This document shows positions 7,867 to 16,324 of a DNA stretch of 58,861 bases, in pieces; position 1 is the first letter of the stretch, and each line of letters opens with the position of its first letter. Source of the DNA: Actinokineospora bangkokensis. Its GTDB lineage: Bacteria; Actinomycetota; Actinomycetes; Mycobacteriales; Pseudonocardiaceae. The notes beneath the pieces are model-generated. The model was given only the letters and a program-made list of their open reading frames with translations. It searched no databases and was not told the DNA's origin. The position numbers and the translations under genes are program-made. The DNA is taken from positions 756,312 through 815,172 of the forward strand of contig NZ_MKQR01000009.1 of NCBI RefSeq assembly GCF_001940455.1. Reading direction: 5' to 3'.

Positions 7867-9204
7867 TCAGCAGGTGCGCAGGAACCGGTCGAGCACCCGG
7901 GTCCCGAACTCCAGGGCGTCGACCGGCACCCGCTCGTCGACGCCGTGGAACAGGGCGGTGAAGTCCAGGTCGGCGGGCAGCCGCAGCGGGGCGAAGCCGA
8001 AGCAGCGGATGCCCAGGCTCGCGAAGGACTTCGAGTCGGTGCCCGCGGAGAGCATGTAGGGGATGGTGTGCGCGCCCGGGTCCTCGGCGGTGATCGCGGC
8101 GTGCATGTGGTCGACGATCGGGCCGTCGAAGGTGGTCTCCACGGCGGGCAGGTGGGTGACCCACTCGCGCTCGATGTCGGGCCCGAGCAGCTCGTCCAGC
8201 TCCCGCTCGAAGGCGGCCTCGCGCCCGGGCAGCACCCGGCAGTCCACGACGGCCTCGGCCACCGAGGGGATGACGTTGGCCTTGTACCCGGCGGTGAGCA
8301 TGGTCGGGTTGGCGGTGTCGCGGATGGTGGCCCCCACGATGCGGGCGATGGACCCGAGCTTGGCGATGGTGCCCTCGATGTCGTCCTCGTCGAAGGCCAC
8401 CCCGGTCAGCTCGGTCATGGTCTCCAGGAACCCGCGCACCGAGTCGTTGACCACCAGCGGGAACCGGTGCTGGCCCAACCGGGCGACGGCGGCGGTGAGC
8501 TTGGTGATGGCGTTGTCGTCGTGGACCATCGACCCGTGGCCCGCACGGCCTCTGGCGCGCAGGCGCATCCAGGCGATGCCCTTCTCCGCGGTCTCGATGA
8601 GGTAGGCCCGCACGCCGTCCTTGACCGTCATGGAGAAGCCGCCGACCTCGCTGATGGCCTCGGTGGCACCCTCGAAGATCTCCGGGCGGTGCTCCACCAG
8701 CCACCCCGCCCCGTACTCCCCACCCGCCTCCTCGTCAGCGAGGAAGGCGAAGATGATGTCCCGCTGCGGCACGATGCCATCGCGCTTGAGCCGCCGGGCG
8801 GTGGCCAGGGTCATCCCGAGCATGTCCTTCATGTCGACCGCCCCACGACCCCACACGTACCCGTCCTGCACGGCACCGGAGAACGGGTGCACCGACCACT
8901 CGGCAGGGTCAGCGGGCACGACGTCGAGGTGCCCGTGCACGAGCAGCGCGCCGCGGCTGGGGTCGGCACCCTCCAACCGGGCGAAGACGTTGCCCCGCCC
9001 CTTGGCACCGGACTCGACGTAGGTGGTCTCGTAGCCGACCTCGGCCAACTGCTCAGCGACGTACTCCGCCGCCGCCCGCTCCCCCACCACGGTCGAGGGG
9101 TCCCCGGTGTTGGTGGTGTCGATCCTGATCAACTCGCTGGTGAACCGCACCGCCTCGGCCTCTGCTGCGGCGGTGTCCTGCCCTGCGCCCGTCTGCTCGC
9201 TCAC
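7867..9204 (-). CDS. M20/M25/M40 family metallo-hydrolase (dipeptidase/deacylase-like)
   Basis: A 445-residue zinc peptidase-fold enzyme that removes N-acyl or N-terminal groups from amino acids or dipeptides. Metal-ligand motifs are intact: LVHGHLDVVPAD (His and catalytic Asp), WGRGAVDMKDM (bridging Asp) and FLADEEAGGEYG (catalytic Glu and ligand Glu); a C-terminal His lies in GTDSKSFASLGIRCFGF and following sequence. The length is normal. The start is GTG at 9204, with no ribosome site but a TAGACA box 6 nt upstream. This gene with the DUF5703 and propeller genes is a common actinobacterial neighbourhood. Confidence 0.9.
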   Translation of the reverse strand: MSEQTGAGQDTAAAEAEAVRFTSELIRIDTTNTGDPSTVVGERAAAEYVAEQLAEVGYETTYVESGAKGRGNVFARLEGADPSRGALLVHGHLDVVPADPAEWSVHPFSGAVQDGYVWGRGAVDMKDMLGMTLATARRLKRDGIVPQRDIIFAFLADEEAGGEYGAGWLVEHRPEIFEGATEAISEVGGFSMTVKDGVRAYLIETAEKGIAWMRLRARGRAGHGSMVHDDNAITKLTAAVARLGQHRFPLVVNDSVRGFLETMTELTGVAFDEDDIEGTIAKLGSIARIVGATIRDTANPTMLTAGYKANVIPSVAEAVVDCRVLPGREAAFERELDELLGPDIEREWVTHLPAVETTFDGPIVDHMHAAITAEDPGAHTIPYMLSAGTDSKSFASLGIRCFGFAPLRLPADLDFTALFHGVDERVPVDALEFGTRVLDRFLRTC

Positions 9205-9210
9205 CCCGCC

Positions 9211-9216
9211 TGTCTA
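9211..9216 (-). promoter_or_regulatory. Candidate leaderless -10 box (TAGACA) for the M20 peptidase
   Basis: TAGACA on the minus strand ends 6 nt before the GTG at 9204. A weak GTGACG lies about 15 bp further upstream. The rest of the 298-bp gap to the tRNA (9205-9502) shows no gene I can support. Confidence 0.35.
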
Positions 9217-9502
9217 CCACCCGCCCCCCAGCGTCACGCGGCGGCGTGCGGGCAGCCCAGGTAGCGGGACACCGCACCGCGCCGGTGCGTCCGCCCACCT
9301 CAGCACCGGTGCTGTACAGCTCCACCGGCGAGACGGCCGCCGACATCTCCGCCCACGCCGCCAGCCCTCTCCACGCCCCACCCTCGACCGTCTGGTTCGA
9401 CAGGTCGTCCCAGCCGCCTCGCCGCTGCTGACCTGACCCCCGGCGCGGGTCTCGGCCCCCAACCAAGTACAGTTGCTGCACACCAGCGAGGTCTCCTCGC
9501 AA

Positions 9503-9589
9503 GTCCGGGTGGCGGAATGGCAGACGCGCTAGCTTGAGGTGCTAGTGCCCTTAACGGGCGTGGGGGTTCAAGTCCCCCCTCGGACACCA
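9503..9589 (+). tRNA. tRNA-Leu (anticodon GAG)
   Basis: A complete cloverleaf can be drawn. The acceptor stem is GTCCGGG with CTCGGAC. The anticodon stem CTAGC/GCTAG encloses loop TTGAGGT with anticodon GAG. There is a long leucine-type variable arm (TGCCCTTAACGGGCG), a T arm GGGGG-TTCAAGT-CCCCC and an encoded CCA at 9587-9589. It reads CUC and CUU. Its 3' half overlaps the last codons of a recombinase remnant on the opposite strand, so it is the likely attachment site of a former integrative element. Confidence 0.97.
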
Positions 9590-10165
9590 GTGTTATCCCT
9601 ACCGAGAGGGCAGATGGTCACAGCGACCGTCCGCTCTTTTGCTGTGTAGAGCATCTTTAGGTCAACGGCCTCGTAGAAGTCCCGCAGGTCAGCCTCCGCC
9701 CGACTCAACCCGTCGACCACCTCCCCAAGCTGGTCGACGCGGGCCTCGATCTCCGCGTGCCCGATGACCCGCCCGGGTGGCATCCTCGCCAGCTCCTCCG
9801 CCACCGCGACGGTCTCCTGCTTAGCGCTATCGATCCGCTCCACCAGAGCATCGAAGTCCGCCCCGCGCTCTGCGAGGTTGAGCAAGTTCCGGAGCCTGGC
9901 CCCCTCGTTGGCCTTGCGGACTTTGATCCCCTCGACCCGTGTGTCCTCGGTCGGTGACTCGACCACAACGAGCAGGTGTCGCACGGTCCGTTCCCGGTTC
10001 GGCCGATCGAACAGCACAGCAAGCCACTGATTGATCCCCGTCGAGAACCTTGATCTCCGGAAGGTAGACGTCGGTCGGGCGCCCGTTGAGCGCCAGGTGA
10101 CCCGGGCACGATGGTGCGCGCCGGTAGTAGATCCGCTCTTGCCGTGGTGTGCCCTCCATTCGGCG
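9568..10165 (-). pseudogene. Truncated, frameshifted large serine recombinase (integrase) remnant
   Basis: Two minus-strand frames together give the C-terminal third of a zinc-ribbon-type serine recombinase. GTPRQERIYYRRAP and PTDVYLPEIKVLDG (about 10159-10036) lie in one frame; INQWLAVLFDRPNRERTV to the end lies in the next. The break is at a four-base run (10036-10039) where three would restore DGINQW, a single-base insertion. The catalytic serine domain and recombinase domain are missing. The terminal NTGVRGGT and stop are encoded by the complement of the tRNA-Leu 3' end, as is usual for integrases whose gene end lies at att. It cannot be active. Confidence 0.75.
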
Positions 10166-10332
10166 CTGGTTGCCGCCATCCCTACCGCACCCGGTCACCG
10201 CTGGGCCGACACCAAAGCACTACACATCATCACCCACCGCTGGCCCACCAATCACCCGTGAAAGCACTACCCATGCCCAACATCATCTTCCACATCTTGG
10301 TTACTATCGAACCTACCGCCTCGTGTTATTTC

Positions 10333-10401
10333 AGGTTGAGGAGAGGGCGACACTCAACCTTGCCTCTCAATGCTGCGAAGTGGCACGTAGCAGCGTAAGA
10401 T
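10333..10401 (+). promoter_or_regulatory. Hairpin and candidate leaderless -10 upstream of the TIR gene
   Basis: AGGTTGAG (10333-10340) and CTCAACCT (10353-10360) form a perfect 8-bp inverted repeat with a 12-nt loop. TAAGAT at 10396-10401 is a good -10 and lies 8 nt before the ATG at 10410, so the TIR transcript may be leaderless. No clear -35 is seen. The rest of 10166-10409 shows no gene. Confidence 0.35.
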
Positions 10402-10409
10402 CCGAACCT

Positions 10410-11924
10410 ATGATGAACGAAGATGCTAAACATGTCTTCATATCCTATGTGCACGAAGACTCGGATCAGGTTGACAAACTGTGTTCCATGTTGGACGCCG
10501 CCCACATCCCCTATTGGCGAGACCGTACCTCTCTCGCGCACGGCGATCAGTGGAAGCATAAGATCCGAGAAGCTATTCGATCACACGCTCTTGTTTTTCT
10601 TGCTTGCTTTTCAGAAAATTCTAACACTAAGTCAAAGTCGTACATGAATGAAGAGCTAACCTTGGCGGTTGAGGAGTTTAGAAAATTTCCTCCAGGGGCA
10701 ACATGGCTGATCCCGGTTCGTTTCGACAGCTATGACCTCCCAGAGTGGGACCTCGGAGCAGGCCGATCGCTAAGTGATCTCAATTATGCAAACCTGTTCG
10801 GCAGTACTTATATGACAGAAGCTATTTCCTTAACCGCCACAATCAGTCGAGTTATGGGCTCCGCAGTACCGAATCCCGCGACTGTCAAGGCATCGGTCGT
10901 GGAGGCCGCAGAAAATGAACGACCAGATTTGCTGCGACGAATGACGAAAGAGATGATTCTTAATCCTGCGCGACGAATCGAGCTTGATGACTTGATCACG
11001 CAGGAGGTGAACCAGGTTTTAGCAGCCATGCGCGACGAGGAACGTTTTCCGAATCAACTTGTTGGTGGTTCGTCTAACGAAGATTTGGTGGTGAACTGCG
11101 CCGAGATTGCAGCTTCTTATTGGACTTTGGCAGCACCTATATGTGCATCCCTCCAAGTAGCTGCGCGATGGGGAGATGCAACAAGTCTTTCTACGTGGGT
11201 GTCTGCATTACGAGCGATTGCCGCGGAAGCTGGAAACAACCAAGGGGGTAACGTCACCCTTTTGAATCTAAAATACATACCTGCATTGACTGCGGTCTTT
11301 TCGACCGCCCTGGCTTCTATTGGTCAACCACGATGGGATAACCTGAAAACTCTCTTGGTAGACCCTACGGTGTCGAACACCCGGCAAGGAGTTCCCTCCC
11401 CTCTTATCCAAGCGATTAATCCATGGTCTGCATTTGAAGACCTAGCCCATCTTCTCCCAAATGTAGTTGCGAGATCAGCGATAACCGGCAAAGATGCCCG
11501 AATCTCTTTGCGCGAATTTACCAGCCAAAAGACCGGCAAGTATAAGACTCCAGTAGCGGAATGGCTTCACGCTATCCTTCGACCGCTTTTCACGGACCAA
11601 TACCCAGACGACCCGGCTTACAGCGAAGCGTTCGATAGAACCGAGGTAGTTCTTGGTCTGATTTCCCAAGACATCGCCTTGGCAGCATCTGGTGGAGATC
11701 CAGACCGTCTATGGATGCGCCGGTCGGAGTGGTTCGGTCGATCAACGTGGCGTTCTCACCATGGACGCGGTGGCGCGTTGGTTGCCCTTGCTGCGGAGAT
11801 TGAGGCCCAGGCTTCCGGATGGCCGCCGCTGGCCGCAGGCCTTTTTGCTGGTGATGCTACGCGCGTCGAAGCAGCATTCACTATTTACTCTGAAGACTTC
11901 AATAAGATGGCTCTTAGCCGGTAG
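10410..11924 (+). CDS. TIR domain protein, candidate immune or NAD-directed effector
   Basis: A 504-residue protein. Residues about 5-150 form a TIR domain: KHVFISYVHEDSDQVDKLCSML, the loop PYWRDRTSLAHGDQWKHKIREAI, VFLACFSENSNTKS, and MNEELTLAVEEF, where the Glu corresponds by position to the catalytic glutamate of NAD-cleaving TIRs. The remaining ~350 residues are helix-rich and match no family I recognise; they may be a sensor. Codon use and base composition are clearly AT-richer than all neighbours, indicating recent transfer. It sits between a dead integrase at tRNA-Leu and non-coding sequence, with no ThsA, Sir2 or CBASS partner. Upstream in-frame codons to 10149 were rejected because they overlap the integrase remnant. 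Confidence 0.8.
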   Translation: MMNEDAKHVFISYVHEDSDQVDKLCSMLDAAHIPYWRDRTSLAHGDQWKHKIREAIRSHALVFLACFSENSNTKSKSYMNEELTLAVEEFRKFPPGATWLIPVRFDSYDLPEWDLGAGRSLSDLNYANLFGSTYMTEAISLTATISRVMGSAVPNPATVKASVVEAAENERPDLLRRMTKEMILNPARRIELDDLITQEVNQVLAAMRDEERFPNQLVGGSSNEDLVVNCAEIAASYWTLAAPICASLQVAARWGDATSLSTWVSALRAIAAEAGNNQGGNVTLLNLKYIPALTAVFSTALASIGQPRWDNLKTLLVDPTVSNTRQGVPSPLIQAINPWSAFEDLAHLLPNVVARSAITGKDARISLREFTSQKTGKYKTPVAEWLHAILRPLFTDQYPDDPAYSEAFDRTEVVLGLISQDIALAASGGDPDRLWMRRSEWFGRSTWRSHHGRGGALVALAAEIEAQASGWPPLAAGLFAGDATRVEAAFTIYSEDFNKMALSR

Positions 11925-12460
11925 AAAAGTCTTTGTCTCGAAGATCATATTGACGATCCATAGAGGGCTGGCGAATGTTTCAATTTATTGCTGCACAAGA
12001 GGTGGTTCTGTCGGTTTAGTTGACCCCAGTTCGGCGTAGAGTCGTGCCAGGCTATCCGGTCTGGCAGTGTCGGGGAGCCTGCCTTCTCGATCCCGGTCCG
12101 GTGACCACATCACCGCGGTACGCACCTACCGGCCGCCGTGGCAGCTTGACCGCGTTCGTTCGCCCGGCTCATCCGCGGGCGCGCTAGAACGCGCAGTCGC
12201 GGGGACGTGGCCCCCCTGGAAGCAGGCGCGATCCCGTCCCTCCCCCGCAGGCGGGATGATTCAGTAGCTCTGCGTCGTTGGGCGGGGTCACTGATGAGCT
12301 TCTGAGTGCGGAGCAGGTACTCGGGTCGGCACGGGCCCCCGCCACCACGAGGGAGAGTGATGTCCTTGAGGTGGGCGGCAGGCGAGTTGCTGAGGGCCCC
12401 ATCGATGGGGCGCACGAGCACTCTCGCCGGGAAGTGATCAGCCGTCGGTGGGCCGCCGAA
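11925..12460. other. Gene-free stretch after the TIR gene
   Basis: The first ~120 bases are AT-rich like the TIR gene, after which composition returns to the chromosomal norm near 12030-12060; this may mark the right edge of the acquired segment. No copy of the tRNA-Leu 3' end (an att partner) could be found here by eye. Open frames in this stretch show no coding signature. Confidence 0.5.
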
Positions 12461-13411
12461 TCAGAGGCGTTCGACGCGGTCGGCCTGCGGGCCCCGGTCG
12501 CTCTGACGCACCGCGTACCGGACCCGGTCACCCTTCTGCAGCGGCTCCGAGCCCATGACCACGGACACGTGGGCGAAGAGATCGTCGCCGCCTGCGTCTG
12601 GGGTGATGAAGCCGAAGCCGCGGTCGCCGTCGTAGCGGGCGACGACGCCCTCGCCGCCTCGGACGGGCACGTCCCGTGCGGCGGGCCCTGCGGCCGCGGC
12701 AGGTGCCGACCGCCGCGGCGGCGCCGCCTGGGGCTCGGCGCCCCGGACCAGGTGCACGTCGCGGGCCTGCGGGCCCTTGTCCCCACTAGCCACCTCGTAG
12801 GCGACGCGGTCGCCCTCCGCGAGCCACGTCAGACCCTCGGCCAGGGACCGGGCGTGGACGAAGATGTCCCCAGCGCCGGAGTCGGGGTTGATGAAGCCGA
12901 AGCCCTTGTCCTCGTCGTACCAGGCCACCGTGCCGTCGGCACCGTCCGCGACACCAGTCGCAGCGGGTGCGCCTGCGCCTGGTCCCAGCGGGATCACGTG
13001 CGCGGCCTGCGGGCCGCGCTCGCCTTCGACGACCAGGAAGGCCACCCGCTGCCCCTCGGTGACCACGCCGCCGGTCACGATGGCGGAGCTGTGCACGAAG
13101 ATGTCGACGCCGCCGCCGTCCGGCGACGCGAAGCCGTACCCCTTGGCCGGTTCGTACCAGTTGACGGTGCCGAGCACGCCCACGGCGCTGCCGGTGGCGG
13201 CGTCGGCGGTGACGCGAACGCGCAGCGCTTGGGGCCCGCGGTCGTTCTCGCCCACCTCGAACACGACGGCCTGACCCTCGCGGAGCACCTTCGCGCCGCC
13301 GTCCCCGACGAGCTCGGAGACGTGCACGAACACGTCCGGCGAGCCGTCCTCGGGCGCGAGGAAGCCGAAACCCCGTTCGGCGTCGAACCAACGAACGGTC
13401 CCTTGCGGCAT
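12461..13411 (-). CDS. Protein of four tandem cold-shock domains
   Basis: A 316-residue protein consisting of four cold-shock (OB-fold) domains, at about residues 1-67, 78-143, 157-222 and 250-316. Each keeps the RNP1-like core (RGFGFL, KGYGFA, KGFGFI, RGFGFI) and RNP2-like core (VFVH, IFVH, IFVH, LFAH) for single-stranded nucleic-acid binding, and each ends with a (D/E)(R/K)GPQA motif. The third and fourth domains are joined by a Pro/Ala-rich linker ([19 protein letters not shown]). Typical bacterial Csp proteins have one domain of about 70 residues. ATG 13411 has GGAG eight bases upstream. Likely role: RNA chaperone or multivalent single-stranded nucleic-acid binding. Confidence 0.9.
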   Translation of the reverse strand: MPQGTVRWFDAERGFGFLAPEDGSPDVFVHVSELVGDGGAKVLREGQAVVFEVGENDRGPQALRVRVTADAATGSAVGVLGTVNWYEPAKGYGFASPDGGGVDIFVHSSAIVTGGVVTEGQRVAFLVVEGERGPQAAHVIPLGPGAGAPAATGVADGADGTVAWYDEDKGFGFINPDSGAGDIFVHARSLAEGLTWLAEGDRVAYEVASGDKGPQARDVHLVRGAEPQAAPPRRSAPAAAAGPAARDVPVRGGEGVVARYDGDRGFGFITPDAGGDDLFAHVSVVMGSEPLQKGDRVRYAVRQSDRGPQADRVERL

Positions 13412-13544
13412 CGAAGACTCCAGGTCGAGAGGGCGGGCACTGGCCCCCAGTCTCTCTGACGGCCTTCCGGTCCTTCGGGCCGGGCCCACAGGCGGGCGGT
13501 GCGGAGCCAGGGGCGGGCCGTTGGTTCACCCAGCGATACGCCGA

Positions 13545-13563
13545 GTTGAGACCAGGTCTCAAC
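13545..13563. promoter_or_regulatory. Perfect 19-bp palindrome upstream of the four-CSD gene
   Basis: GTTGAGACCAGGTCTCAAC is perfectly palindromic around a single central A, the geometry of a dimeric repressor site rather than of a stem-loop terminator. It lies about 135 bp upstream of the cold-shock protein start. The remainder of the 466-bp gap 13412-13877 shows no gene. Confidence 0.4.
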
Positions 13564-13877
13564 CCCTTGGCCGTTGCGACGGGTCGCCCAACCAGACGAT
13601 GTCGTTGGGTTCAGCGGTGGAGGTTCACCCGGTAGACAGACGGCCACGCGCACACAGCCCCGCCGAATAGAAAGACCCGTCGCTGCGCCAGCGTAAAGCC
13701 CCGCTGTCTGTCGAGCGCCGCCGCAGGCTCGTCGTCCGCTGTGCGACCACCTTTTCAGTCCGGAGAACCAAAGACTCAAAGAAGCCCATCGAACGATCTG
13801 GTCAGCCCAGCCCCGACACTTTTCTTCCTGTTTGGCGGTACGTTGTGGACAACCCAGCGTGACCGCCGGGCCGGACC

Positions 13878-14444
13878 TTATCGGAGGGATGCGCGCTGCT
13901 TGCGGCGGCGTTTGCGTTTTCGGTTGCCTTTGCGCTTGAAGGGAGGCGGCGGTGGCTTCTCGGGCGGTGGTTCGGGTAGCAGGCGGTCCACGAGAGCGCC
14001 GAGCAGTCCGCCGAGGACCAGGCCGCCGGTGGCAAAACCCATGAACAGGACGAAGACCAGTGCCGAATCCTGCCGGTGGGGGTAGTCGGCGGTGTAGAGG
14101 TTCTTGCCCTTACCTCCGCGTTTACCGCTTTGCTCGTCCAGGCGGACATCGACCGTGGTGCCGCTGATGTCGCGCACGGCGAATACCCGCTTGGACTCCA
14201 CTTTCCGGTCGTCGGACCACGTCACCCGCGCCTCGCAGGTTTTCGTCAGCCAGAGGTAGCCGACGTTGTCCGAGCACGTGGACACCTCGGCTGTCCCCGT
14301 GCGGGTGGTGTTCGGCGGGTTGGTGTCGATCCCGAAACGCTCCATGACGGCCGCCATGGGCCAGATCGTGGCGGCCATCATCAAGGCCGCCGTGGTCGAG
14401 ATCAGGCCGATCCGGATTCGGCGTGGCTCTTTTTCCTCAGTCAT
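13878..14444 (-). CDS. Membrane protein with DUF6346-like architecture
   Basis: A 188-residue protein with an N-terminal transmembrane helix (LISTTAALMMAATIWPMAAV), an extracytoplasmic part containing two cysteines (VSTCSDNVG and LTKTCEARVTW) and a second helix (LVFVLFMGFATGGLVLGGLLG). It ends in a Pro-rich then very basic tail (FKRKGNRKRKRRRKQR). It overlaps the upstream WXG100-like gene by 8 nt and is the last gene of that four-gene operon. The DUF6346 name is from memory of similar neighbours and is tentative; function is unknown. Confidence 0.7.
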   Translation of the reverse strand: MTEEKEPRRIRIGLISTTAALMMAATIWPMAAVMERFGIDTNPPNTTRTGTAEVSTCSDNVGYLWLTKTCEARVTWSDDRKVESKRVFAVRDISGTTVDVRLDEQSGKRGGKGKNLYTADYPHRQDSALVFVLFMGFATGGLVLGGLLGALVDRLLPEPPPEKPPPPPFKRKGNRKRKRRRKQRASLR

Positions 14445-15411
14445 CGGGGTTCAGGGTGTCGTTGATGGACTTCGCGCCTTCCTTGACCACCTTGGTGGCG
14501 TTGTGGTCGAGTGCCTTGCCGAGGGTCGAGTCCGTTCGGCGCTCCACCCAACCCGCGTACTTCTTCACCCCGCCTGAATGTTCGGCCAGCACGCCCAGGG
14601 TCCCGGTGGTCTCCCGGATCACCTGGTTGGCCTCGCGGCCCAGTTCATTGGACGCCCGGCCCAGCGACCTGGCCGCGTCGGCGGACCGGTCGCCGAGGAC
14701 GCGGTACTTCGCGACGAAGCCCTGGATGGACTGCAGGAGCTTGCCCAGGCGCTTCTGGAGCTTGGCGACCAGCTGTGCCGCGTCGGCGACGACGCTGGTG
14801 GCGAAGACGGCCACGGAGGCGCCGCAGGTGAACCAGGAGGACGCCAGGGCGAGCAGGGCGCGGGTGATGACGTCGCTGATGAAGGTGGCGATGAGGTCGA
14901 ACACGATCGCCCGCTCGGTGGCGACCACGACGCCCGCCACCTTCACGCCGTCGGCGGCATCCCGAGCCTGGGCGGCGACTTGCCCCAGGGCGGCGATGTA
15001 GCCGTTCGCGACGCGCCCGTATCCGCTGGCGGCGTCACCGCTCCAGCACGCGGTGAGGGGCATCGCGTCCCGGTACTCGTCAGCCATGTCGTCGATGCGC
15101 TGTGCGACGTTCTCCCAGGTCTTGGCGATCGCCTCGATGTGCGCAGGGTCGCCGGTGAGCACTTCCAGCGGCTCGCGGATGAAGTCGATGTGCTCCATGA
15201 GCCAGCCGACGCCGGCCTTGACCACTTCCCCGAGCGGGTTCATCACCAGCGACAGCGCGTCGAGTCCGACGACGAACCCGTCCACGGCCAGCTCCTGCCA
15301 GCCTGAGCCGTTGCCGATGTCCTTCGCCAGGGCGAAGCCCGATTCGCCCAGGCCGGTGCCTGCCAGAAGCTCGACTCCCTTGGGTTGTGCGATCAGGTCG
15401 TCGCCGGTCAC
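14437..15411 (-). CDS. WXG100/PPE-like protein, probable type VII-associated
   Basis: A 324-residue protein. The central helical region TWENVAQRIDDMADEYRDAM followed by WSGDAASGYGRVANGYIAALGQVAAQARDAADGV is the helix-W(S)G-helix pattern of WXG100/ESX-type proteins; hydrophobic segments follow (about residues 160-210). The C-terminus contains a helical, charged tail (GVKKYAGWVERRTDS). GTG 15411 overlaps the EspC-like stop (GTGA) and was preferred over the longer frame to 15588. It may be an ESX substrate or scaffold; no ESX secretion machinery lies in the window. Confidence 0.7.
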   Translation of the reverse strand: MTGDDLIAQPKGVELLAGTGLGESGFALAKDIGNGSGWQELAVDGFVVGLDALSLVMNPLGEVVKAGVGWLMEHIDFIREPLEVLTGDPAHIEAIAKTWENVAQRIDDMADEYRDAMPLTACWSGDAASGYGRVANGYIAALGQVAAQARDAADGVKVAGVVVATERAIVFDLIATFISDVITRALLALASSWFTCGASVAVFATSVVADAAQLVAKLQKRLGKLLQSIQGFVAKYRVLGDRSADAARSLGRASNELGREANQVIRETTGTLGVLAEHSGGVKKYAGWVERRTDSTLGKALDHNATKVVKEGAKSINDTLNPDD

Positions 15412-15734
15412 GCCTGGCCCCCGTAGGTGTCGAAGTGCTCCTGGAGGTCGCGTTCGAGGTCCTCGTAGTTGGTGGTGCTCTGCTTGACGCCCGCGGCCAG
15501 GGCCTCGGCCAGGTCCGCCGCGCTGCGCAGCATGTCGTCGCTGTTGCCCTGGAACGCTTGGAGCGCCGGGATCAGCAGCGGGGAGCACAGCAGCCCGTAG
15601 GCCTCGACGCCGCCGAGGCCTACCTGGTCGCCCGCGGCCGCGGCCTCGCGGACGCCCGCCGACACCGACGCGACCTTGCTCGCGTGCGAGCTCAGCGACG
15701 CGGGGTCACCGATCTCGTAGCCCCCGCTGGTCAC
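15408..15734 (-). CDS. EspC-like type VII secretion target protein
   Basis: A 108-residue, mostly helical protein starting VTSGGYEIGDPASLSSHASKVASV and containing GLLCSPLLIPALQAF and the terminal motif TTNYEDLERDLQEHFDTYGG. This layout is that of the ESX-1 EspC-like secretion-target family, where a Y-x-x-x-D/E motif near the C-terminus acts as a secretion signal (YEDLE fits). GTG 15734 overlaps the YbaB stop by 4 nt, and its own stop overlaps the next start, so the operon is tightly coupled. Confidence 0.75.
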   Translation of the reverse strand: MTSGGYEIGDPASLSSHASKVASVSAGVREAAAAGDQVGLGGVEAYGLLCSPLLIPALQAFQGNSDDMLRSAADLAEALAAGVKQSTTNYEDLERDLQEHFDTYGGQA

Positions 15735-16165
15735 CGGCGCCCCCCGAAGCCGTGGAAGCCGTCGTCCTCGGTGCTCGGTGGCGCGTCGGGGGCTTCTGGT
15801 CCCGGTGCGGCGGGCATGGCCTGCCGGACGAGGTCGAGCGCCTCGGAGTCCGGGCCGACCAGGCCCGCCATGATCTCCATGGTGCGGGTGGCCGCCTGCC
15901 GCGCGGCCTGCTGGTAGGTGCTCATGATCAGCGCTGCCAGCCTGCGGTGCCCCATCCGGTCGGCGTCGGGGGACAGCGTCAGCGCCGTCAGCCCGCCGCC
16001 GGGGTTCACGGTGATCGATACCGCCCGGTCCGGGCTGGTCACCACCGCGGAGTTCTGGGCAAGCTGCGCTTGCGCGTCCTGCGCGGTGGCAAGCAGGGCC
16101 GCTGTTCGCTGCTCCTGCTGTCGAAGCCACTCGTGCGGGTCGCGGATGGTTCCACCTGGTGTCAT
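15731..16165 (-). CDS. YbaB/EbfC family DNA-binding-type protein
   Basis: A 144-residue protein. The N-terminal coiled segment PHEWLRQQEQRTAALLATAQDAQAQLAQ, then SPDRAVSITVNPGGGLTALTLSP, is the YbaB/EbfC fold as found in actinobacterial ESX-linked operons. The C-terminus is disordered and Pro-rich (MPAAPGPEAPDAPPSTEDD). ATG 16165 was chosen over the upstream frame to 16249 because a G-rich ribosome site precedes it and the family begins here. It is the first gene of the YbaB-EspC-WXG-DUF6346 operon. Confidence 0.8.
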   Translation of the reverse strand: MTPGGTIRDPHEWLRQQEQRTAALLATAQDAQAQLAQNSAVVTSPDRAVSITVNPGGGLTALTLSPDADRMGHRRLAALIMSTYQQAARQAATRTMEIMAGLVGPDSEALDLVRQAMPAAPGPEAPDAPPSTEDDGFHGFGGRR

Positions 16166-16324
16166 GACGTCGTCCCCCCCGGGATCGTGCGCTGCGTCCG
16201 GGGGCGAACATAGACGCGAGCGGACCTCAGGGTGGTGCGAATGGATCAATCCATCACCCGATGGAGTAGTCCGGTCGCCAGTGCGGCCCCGGGGCTGGCG
16301 GACGATCTGGCAAGGGGGGACGCA

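Noticed and set aside
9053..9502. Minus-strand open frame upstream of the M20 peptidase
   Set aside because: It runs out of frame into the peptidase gene and shows no family motif; a promoter-like TAGACA lies within it.
10149..10409. N-terminal extension of the TIR protein
   Set aside because: The extension overlaps the recombinase remnant and has no domain character; a -10 box lies directly before ATG 10410.
9503..12060. Second att copy (tRNA-Leu 3' end repeat) marking the other end of the element
   Set aside because: I looked for GGTTCAAGTCCCCCC-like sequence downstream to about 13 kb and found none, so the right boundary is not claimed.
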